Source: Hydrogenophaga sp. (lineage in GTDB: Bacteria > Pseudomonadota > Gammaproteobacteria > Burkholderiales > Burkholderiaceae_C). Taken from it: 64,000 nucleotides of DNA. Position numbers and translations under genes: made by a program. Location of the stretch: positions 1-64,000 of the forward strand of contig NZ_JAHBZK010000019.1 in assembly GCF_019635465.1 (NCBI RefSeq), given 5' to 3'. How positions within the stretch are numbered: the first letter of the stretch is position 1; each line of letters starts with the position of its first letter. Positions 9,401 to 21,300 of the stretch are shown one piece after another. A model generated the notes under the pieces. The model saw nothing but the letters and a program-made list of their open reading frames with translations, did no database searches and was not told the DNA's origin.

Positions 9401-11836
9401 TTGCAGCTGTTGGCCACTCCCGATGGCAATGGTGGGCTTCGCCTGGGCTTTCAATCCCACACGGGCACGACCTGGCAGGTGCATGCGGTGGCCGAGTTGC
9501 GCGCCGGGAGCGGGTTTGAGGTGGAGCGCCCATCCGCCAACGCCATCCAGGCCCTGCAGCAAAAGACGGCGGATGCAGCCGATGCCGTGTATGGGCAACT
9601 GGCGAGCGTTGGTGCCGGCATCGGCGAACGTCTGCGTGGCATCGCCTCTGCCTGGATCGGGCCCGAAGAGGTCTTGTCCCGCCTGACTGACTCCCCCGTC
9701 GACGAGCCAGCTGCGATCGGTTTTGGTTTCGTGCCAGCCGCGCTGGACGCCTGCATGCAGACCGCCGTGTTGCTGGCGCTGTCGTCGGGACTGTGCGTCC
9801 CCGTGTCGGTTGAGCGCGTGATTTGGCACCGCCAATCGCAGGGTGCAAGGTGGGTCCATGCGCGTCGCCGGGTGAGCGGCGAACCCGCATCGCCCATCGA
9901 TCTCACGTTGTTCGACGAGCAAGGTCCTGTGCTTTCAGTCGTCGGCGTACAGCTGCAAGCGGTGGGTGAACTTGGTGCCGTGCAGTCCGGCGATCCCTGC
10001 TACGAATTGCGTTGGATCACCCAGGAAGGCGATGCGAACGCAGCCGCAGCCAATGCGCGCCGCTGGCTGGCGTTGGCCGATCGGTCAGGGCAGGGCAGGT
10101 TGCTCGTCGATGCGCTGACACGGCTGGGTGAGGTCGCTGAAGTGGTCGATGCCCATCGTGCGGTGGACGCGCCCGCGGTCGGCTCACCTGCGATCGAATG
10201 GGTCGACTTGCGCGCACTGGACCTGGCCTCGCCGCAGGCGGTGGTGCCTGGCCTGGGTCTGCTCGTGCGTACTGCGCAGGCACTTGAGCGTTGGTCCCCT
10301 GCCGTGTCGGCCAGGCTGCACTGGGTTACCCGCGGTTCGCAGGTGACCGACGACCAGGATGTATCGCAGCTGGCCATGTCGCAAACGCCGGTGAACGGCC
10401 TGGCGGCAGTGATGGCGGTTGAACTGGGGAGTCGATGGGGGGGCGTGATCGATCTCGACCCTGGGGCGGATCCGGTGTCCGGTGCTGAGGCATTGGCTCT
10501 GGCGTTGGTGCAGAGCGCAGGTACCTGCGCGTTGCGGTCGGGGCGCCGCCTGAGGCCGTCACTGCAAAACGTCGATGCGCCGACCGCTATGGCGCCTGTC
10601 AACTTCCGACCCGATGCGAGTTACGTCGTGACCGGCGGCCTTGGTGGTGTGGGGGGGGCTCTGGCGCGTTGGCTTGTTGCGCAAGGTGTGCGCCACTTGG
10701 TGGTGTTGTCGCGCACCCCCGTGCCGGCACGTTTGCAATGGGCGGGGCTGACGGCTGACTCGCCCGCAGCGCCCGCTGTGCGGGCGCTGCGGGACATCGA
10801 GGCGCTCGGCGCCAGCGTGCAGCATGTCGCGCTGGATGTGGCCGATGAAGCGGCTTTGCAGACTTGGCTGGCCAGCCACCAGGCACAGGCGAGGCCGCCT
10901 GTGCGTGGCTTGTTCCATCTCGCCGGTATCACCGAAGACCGCTTGGTGCGCGATCTGGATGAGTCTTCGCTGGCGGCTGTGCTGCGTCCCAAGCTGACGG
11001 GCGCCTGGAATCTGCATCGCCTGTTGCCCGAGCTGGATCACTTCGTGATGTTCTCTTCCATGGCAGGTGTTATGCCGCAGGCGGGGCAAGGCAGCTATGC
11101 CGCAGCCAACGCTTTCCTCGATTCGCTGGCTCGGCAGCGCCGTGCCACTGGACAAGCTGCGCTGAGCATCGGTTGGGGTGTATGGGCGGGCACGGGCGTG
11201 ATGCAGGGCGAAGGCGGCCGGCGGCAACAGGACGAACTGCTTCGCCAGGGCATCGGCAGCTTCACCGTGCAACAGGCCACGTCGCTGCTGCCGGTGCTGC
11301 TGCAATGGCCGCAGGCCCATGTGCTGGCCATGCCAATCGATTGGCAGCGCATGCGGGCGCAACCTGCCTGGCGCGATGCACCGCTGCTGATGGACCTGCT
11401 AGCGCAGGTGCAGACGGTACAAGCCGATGGCAGCAGCGCGGACATTCCGACCACCTCCGATCCGCTTGAGCGCCGTCGCGCCGTTGAACAGGCCGTGCGC
11501 GATGTCGTAGGCCGCGTGCTCAAGGTGCAGCCTTCGCGCATCGATCCGCGCAAACCGTTGGGCAACATGGGTATGACATCGCTCATGGCGCTCGAGCTTC
11601 GCAACCGCTTGGAGCCGCTGCACGGCAAGCCGCTGTCGGCCACCCTGGCCTGGAACTACCCCACTGTCGAAGCGCTCGTGACCTTCCTCGCAGGGGCGGA
11701 TGCCGCGCCTGCGGTGCCGCCAGCCAGCCCGACGGCTGCGGCTGGTGACACCCCACCCGCCTTGGCGGACGTGCTCGATGACGTCAACGCCCTCTCCGAC
11801 GACGACGCGGCCCTGCTGCTTCGCAAGCGCCGCTGA
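6443..11836 (+). CDS. Type I PKS, module 1: KS-AT-DH-KR-ACP
   Basis: 1797 aa. The KS (about 8-430) has Cys178 in DTACSSS plus EAHGTGT and NIGHTEGAAG, so it is an elongating KS and not a KSQ. The AT (about 530-850) has Ser627 in GHSMGE and VASH (727-730) at the specificity motif, where every other AT here has HAFH, YAFH or HAAH; methylmalonyl or an atypical unit is possible. The DH has H936 in HxxxGxxxxP and D1102 in DACMQ. The KR starts near 1392 with GGLGGVGG and Tyr1552. The ACP Ser1713 is in GMTSL, with Thr replacing the usual Asp. The predicted output is an alpha,beta-unsaturated thioester. The KS begins only about 8 residues from the N-terminus with no docking coil, whereas the C-terminus ends in an acidic LSDDDAALLL tail. 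That fits the first protein of the line, but there is no loading domain. Confidence 0.95.
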   Translation: MSGMPDNAVAIVGIGCRWPGAAHGPADFWQMLCDGKDAIAEIPPDRIDLGRYFDPRPATPGRMMTRWGGFLDAIQTFDADFFGISPREAERMDPQQRLLLETAWEALEDAGFDASSLEGSQTGVFVGQWLSDFEARLFADPEAVDFLMTTGSGRYASSGRLSYLLGLRGPSLTLDTACSSSLAAVHLAARSVRSGESDLAIAGGVNIILQPHISVAYSQSRMMAPDGRCKFGDARGDGYVRSEGAGVVVLKPLARALADGDRIYALVRGSALNNDGRSSGSMGTPSQAGQEALLRSACADAGVAPAAIDYVEAHGTGTRAGDPVELGAIGTVLGEARERGRPVHVGSVKTNIGHTEGAAGVAGLIKAALALHHERIPQSLHCQQPNPAIDWDGLGVAIAREAMTWPRGDHPRRAGVSAFGIAGTNAHVVLEEAPEPQPRASEVPNQRPSLLVLSARDAAALRELAGRFALLLERGAHLTDVCHSAARRRTHHEHRAAFVAHDAMGMAEALRQYADGGPAAAQGRAVPGQAPRLAFVCPGQGAQWPGMARGLMASEPVFMDELLRCDEAARPWMEASIVAQLGLEPGDPDSLLDRIDVVQPVLVALALAYAALLRACGVRPDAVVGHSMGEVAAAAIAGVLSRDDAMRIICRRSALMSRTSGQGAMALVDLPMSQVQQRLAGHEAEVSVAVSNSPRSCVISGQAEVVKSLIAGWSSDNVFCRLINVDVASHSPQMDPLAQALRAELGDLNARAVDVPLFSTVLARQAEPHELGAAYWGDNLRQPVRFGATVEGMLAEGIAGFIELGPHPVLLPSIEQTAQAADVEVMVAAPARRGEPDLTAWLSTVGALHCAGHQVNWAQVVAPGGRLTDLPAYPWQRERHWVDAAELAASGAPAHGLAVPGHHPVLGAGVALGGTPAGALWALSIDPGRVPAWFEHRLHGSPVLPASAYLELAFAAAAALIPGASFELVRLSFDRALHLQTDAACSLQLLATPDGNGGLRLGFQSHTGTTWQVHAVAELRAGSGFEVERPSANAIQALQQKTADAADAVYGQLASVGAGIGERLRGIASAWIGPEEVLSRLTDSPVDEPAAIGFGFVPAALDACMQTAVLLALSSGLCVPVSVERVIWHRQSQGARWVHARRRVSGEPASPIDLTLFDEQGPVLSVVGVQLQAVGELGAVQSGDPCYELRWITQEGDANAAAANARRWLALADRSGQGRLLVDALTRLGEVAEVVDAHRAVDAPAVGSPAIEWVDLRALDLASPQAVVPGLGLLVRTAQALERWSPAVSARLHWVTRGSQVTDDQDVSQLAMSQTPVNGLAAVMAVELGSRWGGVIDLDPGADPVSGAEALALALVQSAGTCALRSGRRLRPSLQNVDAPTAMAPVNFRPDASYVVTGGLGGVGGALARWLVAQGVRHLVVLSRTPVPARLQWAGLTADSPAAPAVRALRDIEALGASVQHVALDVADEAALQTWLASHQAQARPPVRGLFHLAGITEDRLVRDLDESSLAAVLRPKLTGAWNLHRLLPELDHFVMFSSMAGVMPQAGQGSYAAANAFLDSLARQRRATGQAALSIGWGVWAGTGVMQGEGGRRQQDELLRQGIGSFTVQQATSLLPVLLQWPQAHVLAMPIDWQRMRAQPAWRDAPLLMDLLAQVQTVQADGSSADIPTTSDPLERRRAVEQAVRDVVGRVLKVQPSRIDPRKPLGNMGMTSLMALELRNRLEPLHGKPLSATLAWNYPTVEALVTFLAGADAAPAVPPASPTAAAGDTPPALADVLDDVNALSDDDAALLLRKRR

Positions 11837-11840
11837 CGCC

Positions 11841-14800
11841 ATGAGTGACAAACCTTCTTCCCCGTCGCTTGGCGGACTGTCCGCGGTAAAGCTGGCGCTC
11901 ATGGCCCAGCAGGTGCGCGCGCAAAGCGAGGCCGTGCTTAAAGCCGATCCGGTGGCGATCGTCGGGATGGGCTGCCGCTTCCCTGGTGGCGCCGATACAC
12001 CCGAGGCCTTCTGGGACCTGCTTGCCAATGGTGTTGACGCGGTGCGTGCCGTCCCACCCGATCGCTGGGACGCGAAATCGCTGTACGACCCTGATCCCTC
12101 TGCGCCGGCCAAGGCGGTGACGCAATGGGGTGGATTTCTTGATCGCATCGATGGCTTCGATGCCGCGTACTTTAACATCCTGCCGCGCGAAGCCGAGCGC
12201 ATGGACCCGCAGCACCGCCTGTTTCTGGAAGTCGCCATGGAGGCGCTCGACGACGCCGGCCTCACGCGAGCGCGCCTTCGCGGAAGTCGAACGGGCGCCT
12301 TTGTTGCCAGCTACCACAACGACTACCAGTTGCTCGAGTACCGGGACCACGAGGCCATTGACGCCCGCACGCTCACGGGCACCGTGCACAGCGTGCTCGT
12401 CAATCGCCTGTCCTACCTGCTGGATCTGCGCGGCCCCAGCATCTCCGTGGATACCGCCTGCTCGTCATCACTGGTGGCCATTCATCTCGCCTGCCAAAGC
12501 CTGCGCCATGGCGAGAGCGACATCGCACTGGCCGGCGGCGTATCGCTCATGGTGACGCCCGACCTGATGGTGTCTCTGTCCAAAGTCGGGTTCATGGCGC
12601 CCGATGGTCGCTGCAAGACCTTCGACGATCGCGCCGACGGTTTCGGCAGGGGCGAGGGCTGCGGCGTGATCGTGCTCAAGCGGCTGAGCGATGCCATCGC
12701 AGACGGCGACCGGGTGCTCGGCGTGGTGCGGGGCTCGGCGGTCAACCAGGATGGTCACTCAACACTGCTGGCCGCGCCGAACGGATTGGCGCAACAGGAT
12801 CTGATCCGTGAGGCACTGGCCTCTGCCCAGCTTGAGCCCGGTCGGATCGGCTTCGTGGAAGCACACGGTACAGGGACACCACTCGGTGATCCGATCGAGG
12901 TCGAGGCGCTGGCCGCCACGGTGGGACGCGCTGACGCTGGTGGCGGTACCTGTTGGCTGGGCGCCGCCAAGGCCAATCTGGCCCACATGGAGGCCGCTGC
13001 TGGTGTGGCCGGTGTGATCAAGACCGTGCTGGCCATGCAGCATGAGGCCATTCCGCCGCAAATCCATTTCACCTCGCTGAACCGCCATCTCTCGCTTGAG
13101 GGCACGCGACTGGCCGTGCCGACCTCGCTGACACCATGGCCGAGAGGCGGCAAGCCTCGCTGTGCCGGCACCAGCTCGTTTGGCGTCGGCGGCACCAACG
13201 CGCACGTCATCATCGAAGAGCCGCCGCGGCTGGGATCGGCCGGCGACGCCGGCGGCGCGGCCTCACCCTATCTGTTGTGCCTGTCGGCTCAAAGCGAGTC
13301 CGCGCTGCGGGACCTGGCCGTCCGCTGGATCGACTTCCTCGGCCGCAGCCGTGATTCCCTGCGCGACATTTGCTACACCGCTGGCGCTCGCCGCAGCGCG
13401 CTCGACCACCGCCTGGCGCTGGTCGGAGATGACCGCGAGGCCCTGCGGTCGCGGCTCGAGGCTTTTCTGCGCGAGGAGTCGCCGCCCGGTTTGAGCGCAG
13501 GGCGGGTGCCCACAGACGTCCTTCCGCGGCTCGCCTTTGTGTTCAGCGGACAGGGGCCGCAGTGGTTCGCGATGGGTCGAGAGCTGATGGCCAGTGAACC
13601 CGTGTTTCGGGACACCATGGCTCGCTGCGACGCACTGGTGAAGGCCGAGACCGGCTGGTCGCTGCTGGCAGAGTTGGCTGCCGATGAAGCTGCCTCGCGT
13701 CTGGACCAGACCGCCATCGCGCAACCGGCGCTGTTCGCAATCCAGGTTGCACTGGCGGCTTTGTGGGCTTCCTGGGGCATACGCCCCGACGGCGTGGTTG
13801 GGCACAGCGTGGGCGAACTGGCTGCCTTGCATGTGGCCGGCGTGCTTGGCCTGGACGAGGCCGTGCGCGTGGTATGCCTGCGCGGTCGCGTGATGCAGCG
13901 GGCGACCGGCAGCGGCCGCATGGCGGCTGTGGACCTGGACGAAGCCGACGCACTGGCCCTGCTGGGGCCCTTGGGCGATCGTTTGTCGTTGGCGGCGGTC
14001 AATGCGCCGCGAAGCGTGGTGCTCTCGGGCGAGCCAGCGGCGCTGGAGGAAGCGCTGGCGGCGTTGACCGCGCGTGGCGTGAACCACCGCATGCTGCCGG
14101 TGCAATACGCCTTTCACAGCGCGCAGATGGCGCCGCTGCAGCGAGAACTGGTGGCCGCACTTGGCGCGGTAGCTACCGGCCCGGCCGCGATACCCGTGTA
14201 CTCAACTGTGACCGGAGCGGGCGCAACGCGCGAGCGCTTTGATGCCACCTACTTCGGCCGAAACGTGCGCGAGCCGGTTCGCCTGCAGGGCGCCATCGCT
14301 GCGATGGTCGAAGATGGCCACACGGCCTTTCTGGAGATTGGCCCACATCCGGTTTTGGGTGGTGCGGTTGCCGCCACCCTGGAAGCGCTCGGCTGCGACG
14401 CGACGGTCGCAGCATCCTTGCGCCGTGGCAGGCCAGAGCGCGAATCCTTGATGGCCTCGGCCGCAGCATTGCACTCAGCAGGGCATACGCCCGACGTTCA
14501 GGCCCTGCTGGGTGGGCCTGGCGACGTGGTTTCGCTGCCTCGCTATCCCTGGCAACGCAAACGATTCTGGTTGCGGCCCACACCTCAGCCAGGGCCGACG
14601 ATGCCCGCAACTGCGCATGTGCACCCCTTGCTGGGGGTGCGTGTGCCCCTGGCCGACCCCCGTCTGCAGGTGTTCGAGTGCCACTGGACGGCGCACAGCG
14701 CCGGTTCCCTGGACGACCACCGCATCGGCGGTCGCTTGCTGATGCCGGCCGCCGCGATGGCTGAGGTTTTGCTGGCTGCCAGCCAGATGAGCAGTGGCCA

Positions 14801-17800
14801 CGTTGCGCGGGCCATTGATGGCTTGGTACTTGATCGGTCAATGGTCTTGCCCGACGCCGGCGAGCGGTGCTGGCAAGTCCATGTGCGCGAAGAGGGCGAC
14901 ATGACGCAGGTCGAGTTGTTCCAGGCGATCGAGACCGGTTGGCAGCGGATCTGCGGCGCCTCAGTCTTGCGCGAGGCGCCCGAGCCTGCTCTCTCGATCG
15001 GCGAAGCCAATGAACAGGGTCTTGCCGTTGATCACGACACCTTCTACCAGCGCTTTGAAGCGCTGGGCGTGGCTTTCGGGCCCGGCTTTCGCACAGTGCA
15101 GGGCCTCACGGGCGGGGCTGGCTGGGCCCGGGGCAGGCTGGTGCTGCCCGATGCCTGTGCTGAGCAGGCGGTCAGGTTCGGACTGCACCCAGGCCTGCTC
15201 GATGGAGCCTTGCAGGTCTGCGCAGCGGCGTCGGCTGAGGCGGCCGATGGCCTGCCGGACCGGCTTTGGGCACCCATGGGCGTGGGCCGGATGATCGTCT
15301 GGCGTGCCGGTGCCTCGCGCCTGCGCGCCCATGCCCGTGTGCACCTGGAGGCTGGTGGCCAGACCTTGGTGGCCGATGTCCATATCGAAGACGAAGAGGG
15401 CCACCCGGTGGCTTCGTTGAGCCAGGCGCGGTTCACAAGAACCGATGCCCGGCGGCTGGAGGGTGGGGGTCGCGACGACTGGCTCCATCGCTTGCACTGG
15501 TACGAGCGAGCGCCGTCGGCGCAGGCGGCCGATGTTCGTGCAGAGGGCACCTGGCTCTTGCTGGCCGACGATTCGCCGTTGCTCGACAGCCTGCGCTCGG
15601 CAATTCAGTCACTGGGGGGGCGCTGCGTTCAAGTGCGCGCCGGCTTGGCGCGCGAACGCGATCTCGAAGATCGCTGGAGCGTGAATCCCGCCAGCCCGGA
15701 AGATCTGGCTGCGGTATTGCAGGCGGTAGGCCCGGTGCGGGCGGCGATTCATCTCTGGGGCCTTGATGCCGACGCAGTGGAGCCGCAGGACCCCGCGCGC
15801 GCCGAGTTGCTTTGCAGCGGTGGCCTGTTGCATCTGGCGCAAGCGCTCGTGGCGCAGGGACAGCCGGCTGCCCTGACCTTGGTCACCCGAGCGGCGCAGG
15901 CCACCAACGAGGCCGAAGTGCCCTCCACGCTGGCGGCAGCAGGTGCCTGGGCTTTTCTGGGCGTGGTCCGGGTTGAACACCCGGAGCTGTCGGCGCGCGC
16001 TATCGATCTGAGTGCCACCGACGAAGACGGCGCTGCGCTTGCCCGGTTGCTGCTCGCGCCAGGCTCGCAGCCAGATCTGGCGGTACGCCACGGCCGCCAG
16101 CTCCAGCGGCGCCTCGAGGTCGTTGGCGAGCCCGGTGCCGCTGTTGCGGTACCTCAGCGTCGCCTGGAAGTCGTGCGGGCAGGCACGCTGGATGGGCTTG
16201 CGCTTCGGCCGCTCGTTGCGCGCGCGCTGAAGACCGGGGAGGTGCGCATTGCCGTGGCCGCCGCCGCCCTGAATTTCCGCGACGTGCTGCTGGCGCTGGG
16301 GGTCTATCCTGGTGAAGGCATCGCGCTCGGGGCCGAGTGCGCCGGAACCGTGATTGAAGTTGGCCCCGGTGTTGACCAACCGCGCGTGGGCGAGCGCGTA
16401 TTTGGCTTTGCCCATGACAGCATGGGCAGCGAGGCGGTGGTGCCCGCTGCCTTTGTGTACCCCATGCCACCGGACCTGTCGTTCGACCAGGCAGCGGCGC
16501 TGCCGGTGGCCTACCTCACGGCACACCATGGACTGCACGCGATCGCGGGCCTCCAGCGTGGCCAGCGGGTGTTGATCCATGCCGGCGCCGGCGGTGTCGG
16601 AATGGCCGCGGTGCAGCTGGCGCTGCGTGCGGGAGCAGAGGTCTACGCCACGGCGGGCTCCCCCGGCAAGCGGGCGTTCCTGCAAGCGCTGGGCGTGTCT
16701 CACGTCTTCGACTCGCGCAGTACCTCGTTCGCCACGGAGCTGCTGACCCTGACTGCGGGAGAGGGGGTACAGCTTGTGCTCAACTCTCTGGCCGGCGAGT
16801 TCATTCCGGCCGGTTTGTCCGTGGTGGCGCCGCAAGGCTGGTTCCTGGAGCTGGGCAAGCGAGACATCTGGACTGCCGAGGAGGTGGCGCAAAGCCACCC
16901 GAAGGTGCGCTATCGCGCCTTTGATTTCGGCGATGAAGCGTATGCCAACCCTGCCATCGTGCGTCCCATGCTGGCTGACGTGCTGGCGGGCATCGCGCGT
17001 GGCGAGCTGCGCACCTTGCCCGTCACGGCATTTGGCATCGAGCACGCTGCCGAGGCCTTTCGCTACATGGCGCAGGCACGCCACATTGGCAAGCTGGTGT
17101 TGCGACTGCCGGCAATGCCAATCGGCGTCGACCTGCAAGTGCGTGCCGATGCGAGCTACCTGATCACCGGTGGCCTGGGCGCGCTGGGGCTGCACACCGC
17201 GCGCTGGTTGCATGATGCCGGCGCGCGCCACCTGGTACTGGTGGGGCGGCGCGACCCGGGACCCGAAGCGCAAACTGCGATCGATGCATTGCGAGCGGCG
17301 GGCGCTCAGGTGCACGTGGTGGCAGCTGACGCCGCCAACGAGACCGCCATGCAGGCCTTGCTGAGTGAGCTTGCCCGCGACATGCCGCCGCTGCGCGGAG
17401 TGGTTCATGCGGCCGGCGTGATCGACGACGGCGCACTGATCCGCCAGACCTGGCCGCGTTGTGCTGCGGTGCTGCGCCAAAAGGTGCGCGGCGCGCAGGT
17501 GCTGGACCGTCTCACGCGACCGCTGGCACTGGATTTCTTTGTCCTGTATTCCGCAGCCGGCCAATGGCTGGGTGCTCCCGGGCAATGCGCTTATGCGGCC
17601 GCCAACGCGCAACTTGATGCGCTGACCGGCATGCGCCGTGCCCATGGCCAGGCGGCCCTGAGCGTGGCCTGGGGCATGTGGGGCGATGGTGGAATGGCCT
17701 CCCGATTGGCTGACCGTGGTCAAGATCCGTGGGGCGAACGCGGCCTCGGGCGCATCGATGCCGAAGGTGGTATGGCCCGTCTGGAGCGGCTGCTGCGAGA

Positions 17801-18347
17801 AGGCGTTACCCAGGCCATCGTGCTGCCGATCGACTGGGCACGATTTCTGGCGACCTTGCCTCCTGGGCTGGATCCGAACTTCTTTCCTGGCGCGGCGACA
17901 CAGGCGGCGCGCCCCGCCGACGTGCCTGCACAGGTGTCGCTGGCCGATAGCATGCGCCGCCTGCCGGCGAGCCAACGCCGAGCGGCGCTCATGGCCCATT
18001 TGCGCGAGCGGGCCTTGCAGGTGCTTGGTCTGGAGGCCGCGACACAGGTCGACCCCACTCGTGCGCTCAAGGAACTCGGCCTGGACTCGCTGATGGCGGT
18101 CGAATTGCGCAACGCGCTGACCCGCTCGGTCGGCAAGCCGCTGCCGGCCACGCTGTTGTTCGATTACCCCAACCTCAACGCCCTGACGGACCATCTGGCG
18201 CGAGTGCTCGGCCTTGACGAAGCGCGCGCCCCAAGTACCGTGCCTGCCGCAGCGACGCCTGTGGCCGCCGACCTGGCTTCCCTCAGCGAAGAGGAGGCCG
18301 AAGCGCAGCTGCTGCAGGAGCTCTCCGGCGGCGGTATCCAATCATGA
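11841..18347 (+). CDS. Type I PKS, module 2: KS-AT-DH-ER-KR-ACP (fully reducing)
   Basis: 2168 aa from the ATG at 11841, four bases after the previous stop; an in-frame upstream ATG at 11700 lies inside the preceding gene and is rejected. A short N-terminal helix ([17 protein letters not shown]) serves as docking element. The KS has Cys207; its DPQHR and [10 protein letters not shown] motifs are slightly divergent from DPQQR and [10 protein letters not shown], but the His residues remain. AT Ser656 with YAFH (756-759) suggests malonyl-CoA. The DH has H960 and D1121. The ER (about 1440-1755) has the NADPH motif [12 protein letters not shown]. The KR starts near 1771 with Tyr1918 and the B-type-like VIDD. 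The ACP Ser is 2083 in GLDSL. There is no methyltransferase. The predicted output is a saturated two-carbon extension. The C-terminal [14 protein letters not shown] is the acidic docking tail, and the TGA overlaps the next ATG. Confidence 0.96.
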   Translation: MSDKPSSPSLGGLSAVKLALMAQQVRAQSEAVLKADPVAIVGMGCRFPGGADTPEAFWDLLANGVDAVRAVPPDRWDAKSLYDPDPSAPAKAVTQWGGFLDRIDGFDAAYFNILPREAERMDPQHRLFLEVAMEALDDAGLTRARLRGSRTGAFVASYHNDYQLLEYRDHEAIDARTLTGTVHSVLVNRLSYLLDLRGPSISVDTACSSSLVAIHLACQSLRHGESDIALAGGVSLMVTPDLMVSLSKVGFMAPDGRCKTFDDRADGFGRGEGCGVIVLKRLSDAIADGDRVLGVVRGSAVNQDGHSTLLAAPNGLAQQDLIREALASAQLEPGRIGFVEAHGTGTPLGDPIEVEALAATVGRADAGGGTCWLGAAKANLAHMEAAAGVAGVIKTVLAMQHEAIPPQIHFTSLNRHLSLEGTRLAVPTSLTPWPRGGKPRCAGTSSFGVGGTNAHVIIEEPPRLGSAGDAGGAASPYLLCLSAQSESALRDLAVRWIDFLGRSRDSLRDICYTAGARRSALDHRLALVGDDREALRSRLEAFLREESPPGLSAGRVPTDVLPRLAFVFSGQGPQWFAMGRELMASEPVFRDTMARCDALVKAETGWSLLAELAADEAASRLDQTAIAQPALFAIQVALAALWASWGIRPDGVVGHSVGELAALHVAGVLGLDEAVRVVCLRGRVMQRATGSGRMAAVDLDEADALALLGPLGDRLSLAAVNAPRSVVLSGEPAALEEALAALTARGVNHRMLPVQYAFHSAQMAPLQRELVAALGAVATGPAAIPVYSTVTGAGATRERFDATYFGRNVREPVRLQGAIAAMVEDGHTAFLEIGPHPVLGGAVAATLEALGCDATVAASLRRGRPERESLMASAAALHSAGHTPDVQALLGGPGDVVSLPRYPWQRKRFWLRPTPQPGPTMPATAHVHPLLGVRVPLADPRLQVFECHWTAHSAGSLDDHRIGGRLLMPAAAMAEVLLAASQMSSGHVARAIDGLVLDRSMVLPDAGERCWQVHVREEGDMTQVELFQAIETGWQRICGASVLREAPEPALSIGEANEQGLAVDHDTFYQRFEALGVAFGPGFRTVQGLTGGAGWARGRLVLPDACAEQAVRFGLHPGLLDGALQVCAAASAEAADGLPDRLWAPMGVGRMIVWRAGASRLRAHARVHLEAGGQTLVADVHIEDEEGHPVASLSQARFTRTDARRLEGGGRDDWLHRLHWYERAPSAQAADVRAEGTWLLLADDSPLLDSLRSAIQSLGGRCVQVRAGLARERDLEDRWSVNPASPEDLAAVLQAVGPVRAAIHLWGLDADAVEPQDPARAELLCSGGLLHLAQALVAQGQPAALTLVTRAAQATNEAEVPSTLAAAGAWAFLGVVRVEHPELSARAIDLSATDEDGAALARLLLAPGSQPDLAVRHGRQLQRRLEVVGEPGAAVAVPQRRLEVVRAGTLDGLALRPLVARALKTGEVRIAVAAAALNFRDVLLALGVYPGEGIALGAECAGTVIEVGPGVDQPRVGERVFGFAHDSMGSEAVVPAAFVYPMPPDLSFDQAAALPVAYLTAHHGLHAIAGLQRGQRVLIHAGAGGVGMAAVQLALRAGAEVYATAGSPGKRAFLQALGVSHVFDSRSTSFATELLTLTAGEGVQLVLNSLAGEFIPAGLSVVAPQGWFLELGKRDIWTAEEVAQSHPKVRYRAFDFGDEAYANPAIVRPMLADVLAGIARGELRTLPVTAFGIEHAAEAFRYMAQARHIGKLVLRLPAMPIGVDLQVRADASYLITGGLGALGLHTARWLHDAGARHLVLVGRRDPGPEAQTAIDALRAAGAQVHVVAADAANETAMQALLSELARDMPPLRGVVHAAGVIDDGALIRQTWPRCAAVLRQKVRGAQVLDRLTRPLALDFFVLYSAAGQWLGAPGQCAYAAANAQLDALTGMRRAHGQAALSVAWGMWGDGGMASRLADRGQDPWGERGLGRIDAEGGMARLERLLREGVTQAIVLPIDWARFLATLPPGLDPNFFPGAATQAARPADVPAQVSLADSMRRLPASQRRAALMAHLRERALQVLGLEAATQVDPTRALKELGLDSLMAVELRNALTRSVGKPLPATLLFDYPNLNALTDHLARVLGLDEARAPSTVPAAATPVAADLASLSEEEAEAQLLQELSGGGIQS

Positions 18348-21300
18348 CCATGAACGACCCTCTGAACGCCGAAGCCCTGTCGCCCGTCAAGCGTGCCTTG
18401 CTCGAGATTCGCGAGCTCAAGGCCCAGTTGGCGCGCGCGCAGGGCGCGGCGCACGAACCGCTGGCGATCGTGGGAATGGCCATGCGCTTGCCCGGTGGCG
18501 TGAAGGATGCGGCCGGGCTGGCCGAGCTGCTCTGGCAGGGGCGCGATGCGATCGATGTCGTTCCGCCCGATCGATGGTCGCTCGATGAACTGTTGTCCGA
18601 CGACCCGGATGCGCCCGGACGCATGACCACCCGCCACGGCGGCTTTATCGACAACGTTGATCGATTTGACGCCGAGTTCTTCGGCATTTCGCCGCGTGAG
18701 GCCGCGAGCATGGACCCGCAGCAGCGCCTGCTGCTCGAAGTGGCCTGGGAGGCCCTTGAGGACGCTGGTCAGGCGCCCTCGTCGCTGGCTGGATCGCGCA
18801 CCGGCGTCTACCTGGGCATCAGCAACAACGACTATGGCCGCGCGCTGTTTGGCCATCGCGAACTCATCGACGCCTACTTCAGCACTGGCAATGCCTTCAG
18901 CGTGGCTTCCGGGCGCATGTCCTACGTGCTGGGCCTTCAGGGCCCCAGCGTGGCCGTCGACACGGCCTGCTCGTCCTCCCTGGTTGCGCTGCACCTGGCT
19001 TGCCAGGGCCTGCGCCTGGGAGAGTGCGACAGTGCGCTGGTGGGTGCGGTGAACCTCATCCTCACGCCCGAGATGAACATCAACTTCTCGCGGGCCCGGA
19101 TGATGGCCGCCGACGGTCGTTGCAAGACCTTCGACGCGGCCGCCGACGGCTATGTGCGGGGCGAAGGCTGCGTGGTGCTGGTGGTCAGGCGCCTGCGGGA
19201 CGCGCAAGCCCGCGGCGACCGGGTGCTGGCGGTGATCCGCGGCAGCGCCATCAACCAGGATGGCCGAAGCGGCGGACTGACCGCACCCAATGGTCCCGCA
19301 CAAGAGGATGTGATTCGTGCTGCGCTGGCGTCGGCCCGGGTCTCGCCCGGGGACATCGGCTATGTGGAAGCGCATGGCACTGGCACGCCACTGGGCGATC
19401 CGATCGAGGTCGGCGCATTGGGTGCTGTGCTGGGCAGCGCCCGCGACGCCAACCATCGGTTGCTCATCGGCTCGGTCAAGACCAACATTGGTCACCTCGA
19501 AGCCGCTGCGGGGCTGGCCGGCGTGGCCAAGGTCGTGCTCGCATTGCAGCGTGGGCAGATTCCGCCGCACCTGCACTTCCACCAAGGCAACCCCCACATC
19601 GACTGGTCGGCGTGGCCGCTGGCGGTACCTACCGTCACGACGCCCTGGGAGCCGATCAATGGGCGCCGTCTGGCCGGGGTGAGTGCCTTTGGTTTCAGTG
19701 GCACCAATGCCCATGTGGTGCTAGAACAGGCGCCCGCTGATGCATCGCCGATGAAATGCGAAGCGCCGCAGCCAGACACCTGCGTTCTGGCGTTGTCGGC
19801 ACGTTACGAAGGCGCGTTGCAGGAGCTGGCCCGCCGCCATCGGCAGGCACTGGCCGCTCCGGGTGTGAGCCTGGCAGACCTATGTTTCACCGCCAACGCC
19901 GGGCGCACGCATTTCGCCCATCGACTGGCGGTGCGCGCCAACAACCCGGCCCGCATGATCGAAGGTTTGCAGGCCTACCTCGACGGGCGCGATGACGAAG
20001 CCGTCCTGTATGGCCATGCCGATGGACCGTCGTCGCCTTCGGTGGCCTTTCTGTTCACGGGTCAGGGTGCCCAGTACGCCGGTATGGGGCGCGCCCTGTA
20101 CGAGCGCTTTCCGGTGTTCCGTGCGTCGATGGATGCCTGCAATGCCGCGCTGGTGCAACACCTCGATCGAGGCCTGCTCGAGCTGCTGTACGCAGCCGAC
20201 GCGCAGGAAGCACCCATTGACGACACCGCTTATGCCCAGCCAGTCACCTTTGCGATCGAAGTGTCGCTGGCGGCGCTGTGGCGCTCATGGGGCATCGAGC
20301 CTGTGGCCCTGCTTGGGCACAGTCTGGGTGAATACGCTGCGGCCTGCGTGGCCGGTGCCATGTCGCTGGAAGACGGGTTACGGGCAGTGGCAGCGCGTGG
20401 AAGGCTCACCCAGGCGCTGCCCGCCGACGGCGCGATGGCGGCGGTGTTCGCTTCCCAGGCCATCGTTGAGGAAGCAGTGGTCGCGGAAGGCGATGCGCTG
20501 ACCATTGCCGCCTACAACGGGCCGGCGCACTTTGTCATCAGCGGCGCACGCGAGGCGGTGTTCGCCGCGCAGGAGCGGCTGGAGAAGCAGGGTGTGCGTG
20601 TGAAGCCGCTGCGGGTGCCGCATGCGGCGCATTCGTCGTTGATCGAGCCCGCGCTGCCAGGTCTTCGGGAGGTCATGGGCACAGTGCACTGGTCGCCACC
20701 CGCCGTTGCCCTGGTGTCCAACCTCACCGGCGACTGGGTGGGGCCTGAGCAGTTGGCAGATCCCGACTATTGGGTGCAACACATGCGCCAGCCAGTGCGC
20801 TTTGCTCAGGCCATGCAGGTACTGCTGCGTCAAGGCATTACCCACTTCGTCGAGGTGGGTCCGCATCCCGTGCTGCTGGGCATGGGCGCGGAGTGTGCGG
20901 CAGGAACCACCGCGCAATGGTTGCCATCGCTGCACCGTGAACGTGGCGGCGGCGAGGACATGCTGGAGGGCCTGCAACGCCTGTACGCGTCCGGCGCCGT
21001 GGTCGACTGGGCTGGCTTTGACAGTGGCCAGATGCGCCAGCGCGTGGCCGCACCGGTTTACCCCTTCCGCGCCGTGCGCCACTGGATGGATGTCGTCGGC
21101 GAACCGCCTGCGGCCACAACGGGGCGCTCCTGGTCCGAAATCAGTCAGTTGCTCGATCGCGTTGCCAACAGCGGTCCGCTGGACCTGGACGTGCGCAGCT
21201 ACCCTGCCAAATGGGACCGCCTGCGGACAATCACGCGCGCGCATGCGGTCCACACGTTGCGCGCGGCGGGTTTGTTCCTGCGCCCGGGCGAGTCCCATGA

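Noticed and set aside
11700-11840. Longer start for PKS module 2, and likewise 30254 for module 5, 43608 for transporter 1, 56738 and 57505 for the plus-strand hydrolases, and 59802 for the minus-strand Cys hydrolase
   Set aside because: Each extension lies inside the upstream gene and adds residues unlike the family; the chosen starts abut or overlap the upstream stop and begin at a recognisable N-terminus.
15609-18341. A 910-codon open frame on the minus strand
   Set aside because: It is antisense to the reductive domains of PKS module 2, has composition typical of a high-GC shadow frame (His/Gln/Arg-rich, no domain), and the sense frame is a certain PKS. The same applies to minus frames at 39481-42204, 48910-51114, 20378-21976, 33470-35308 and 35312-36910.
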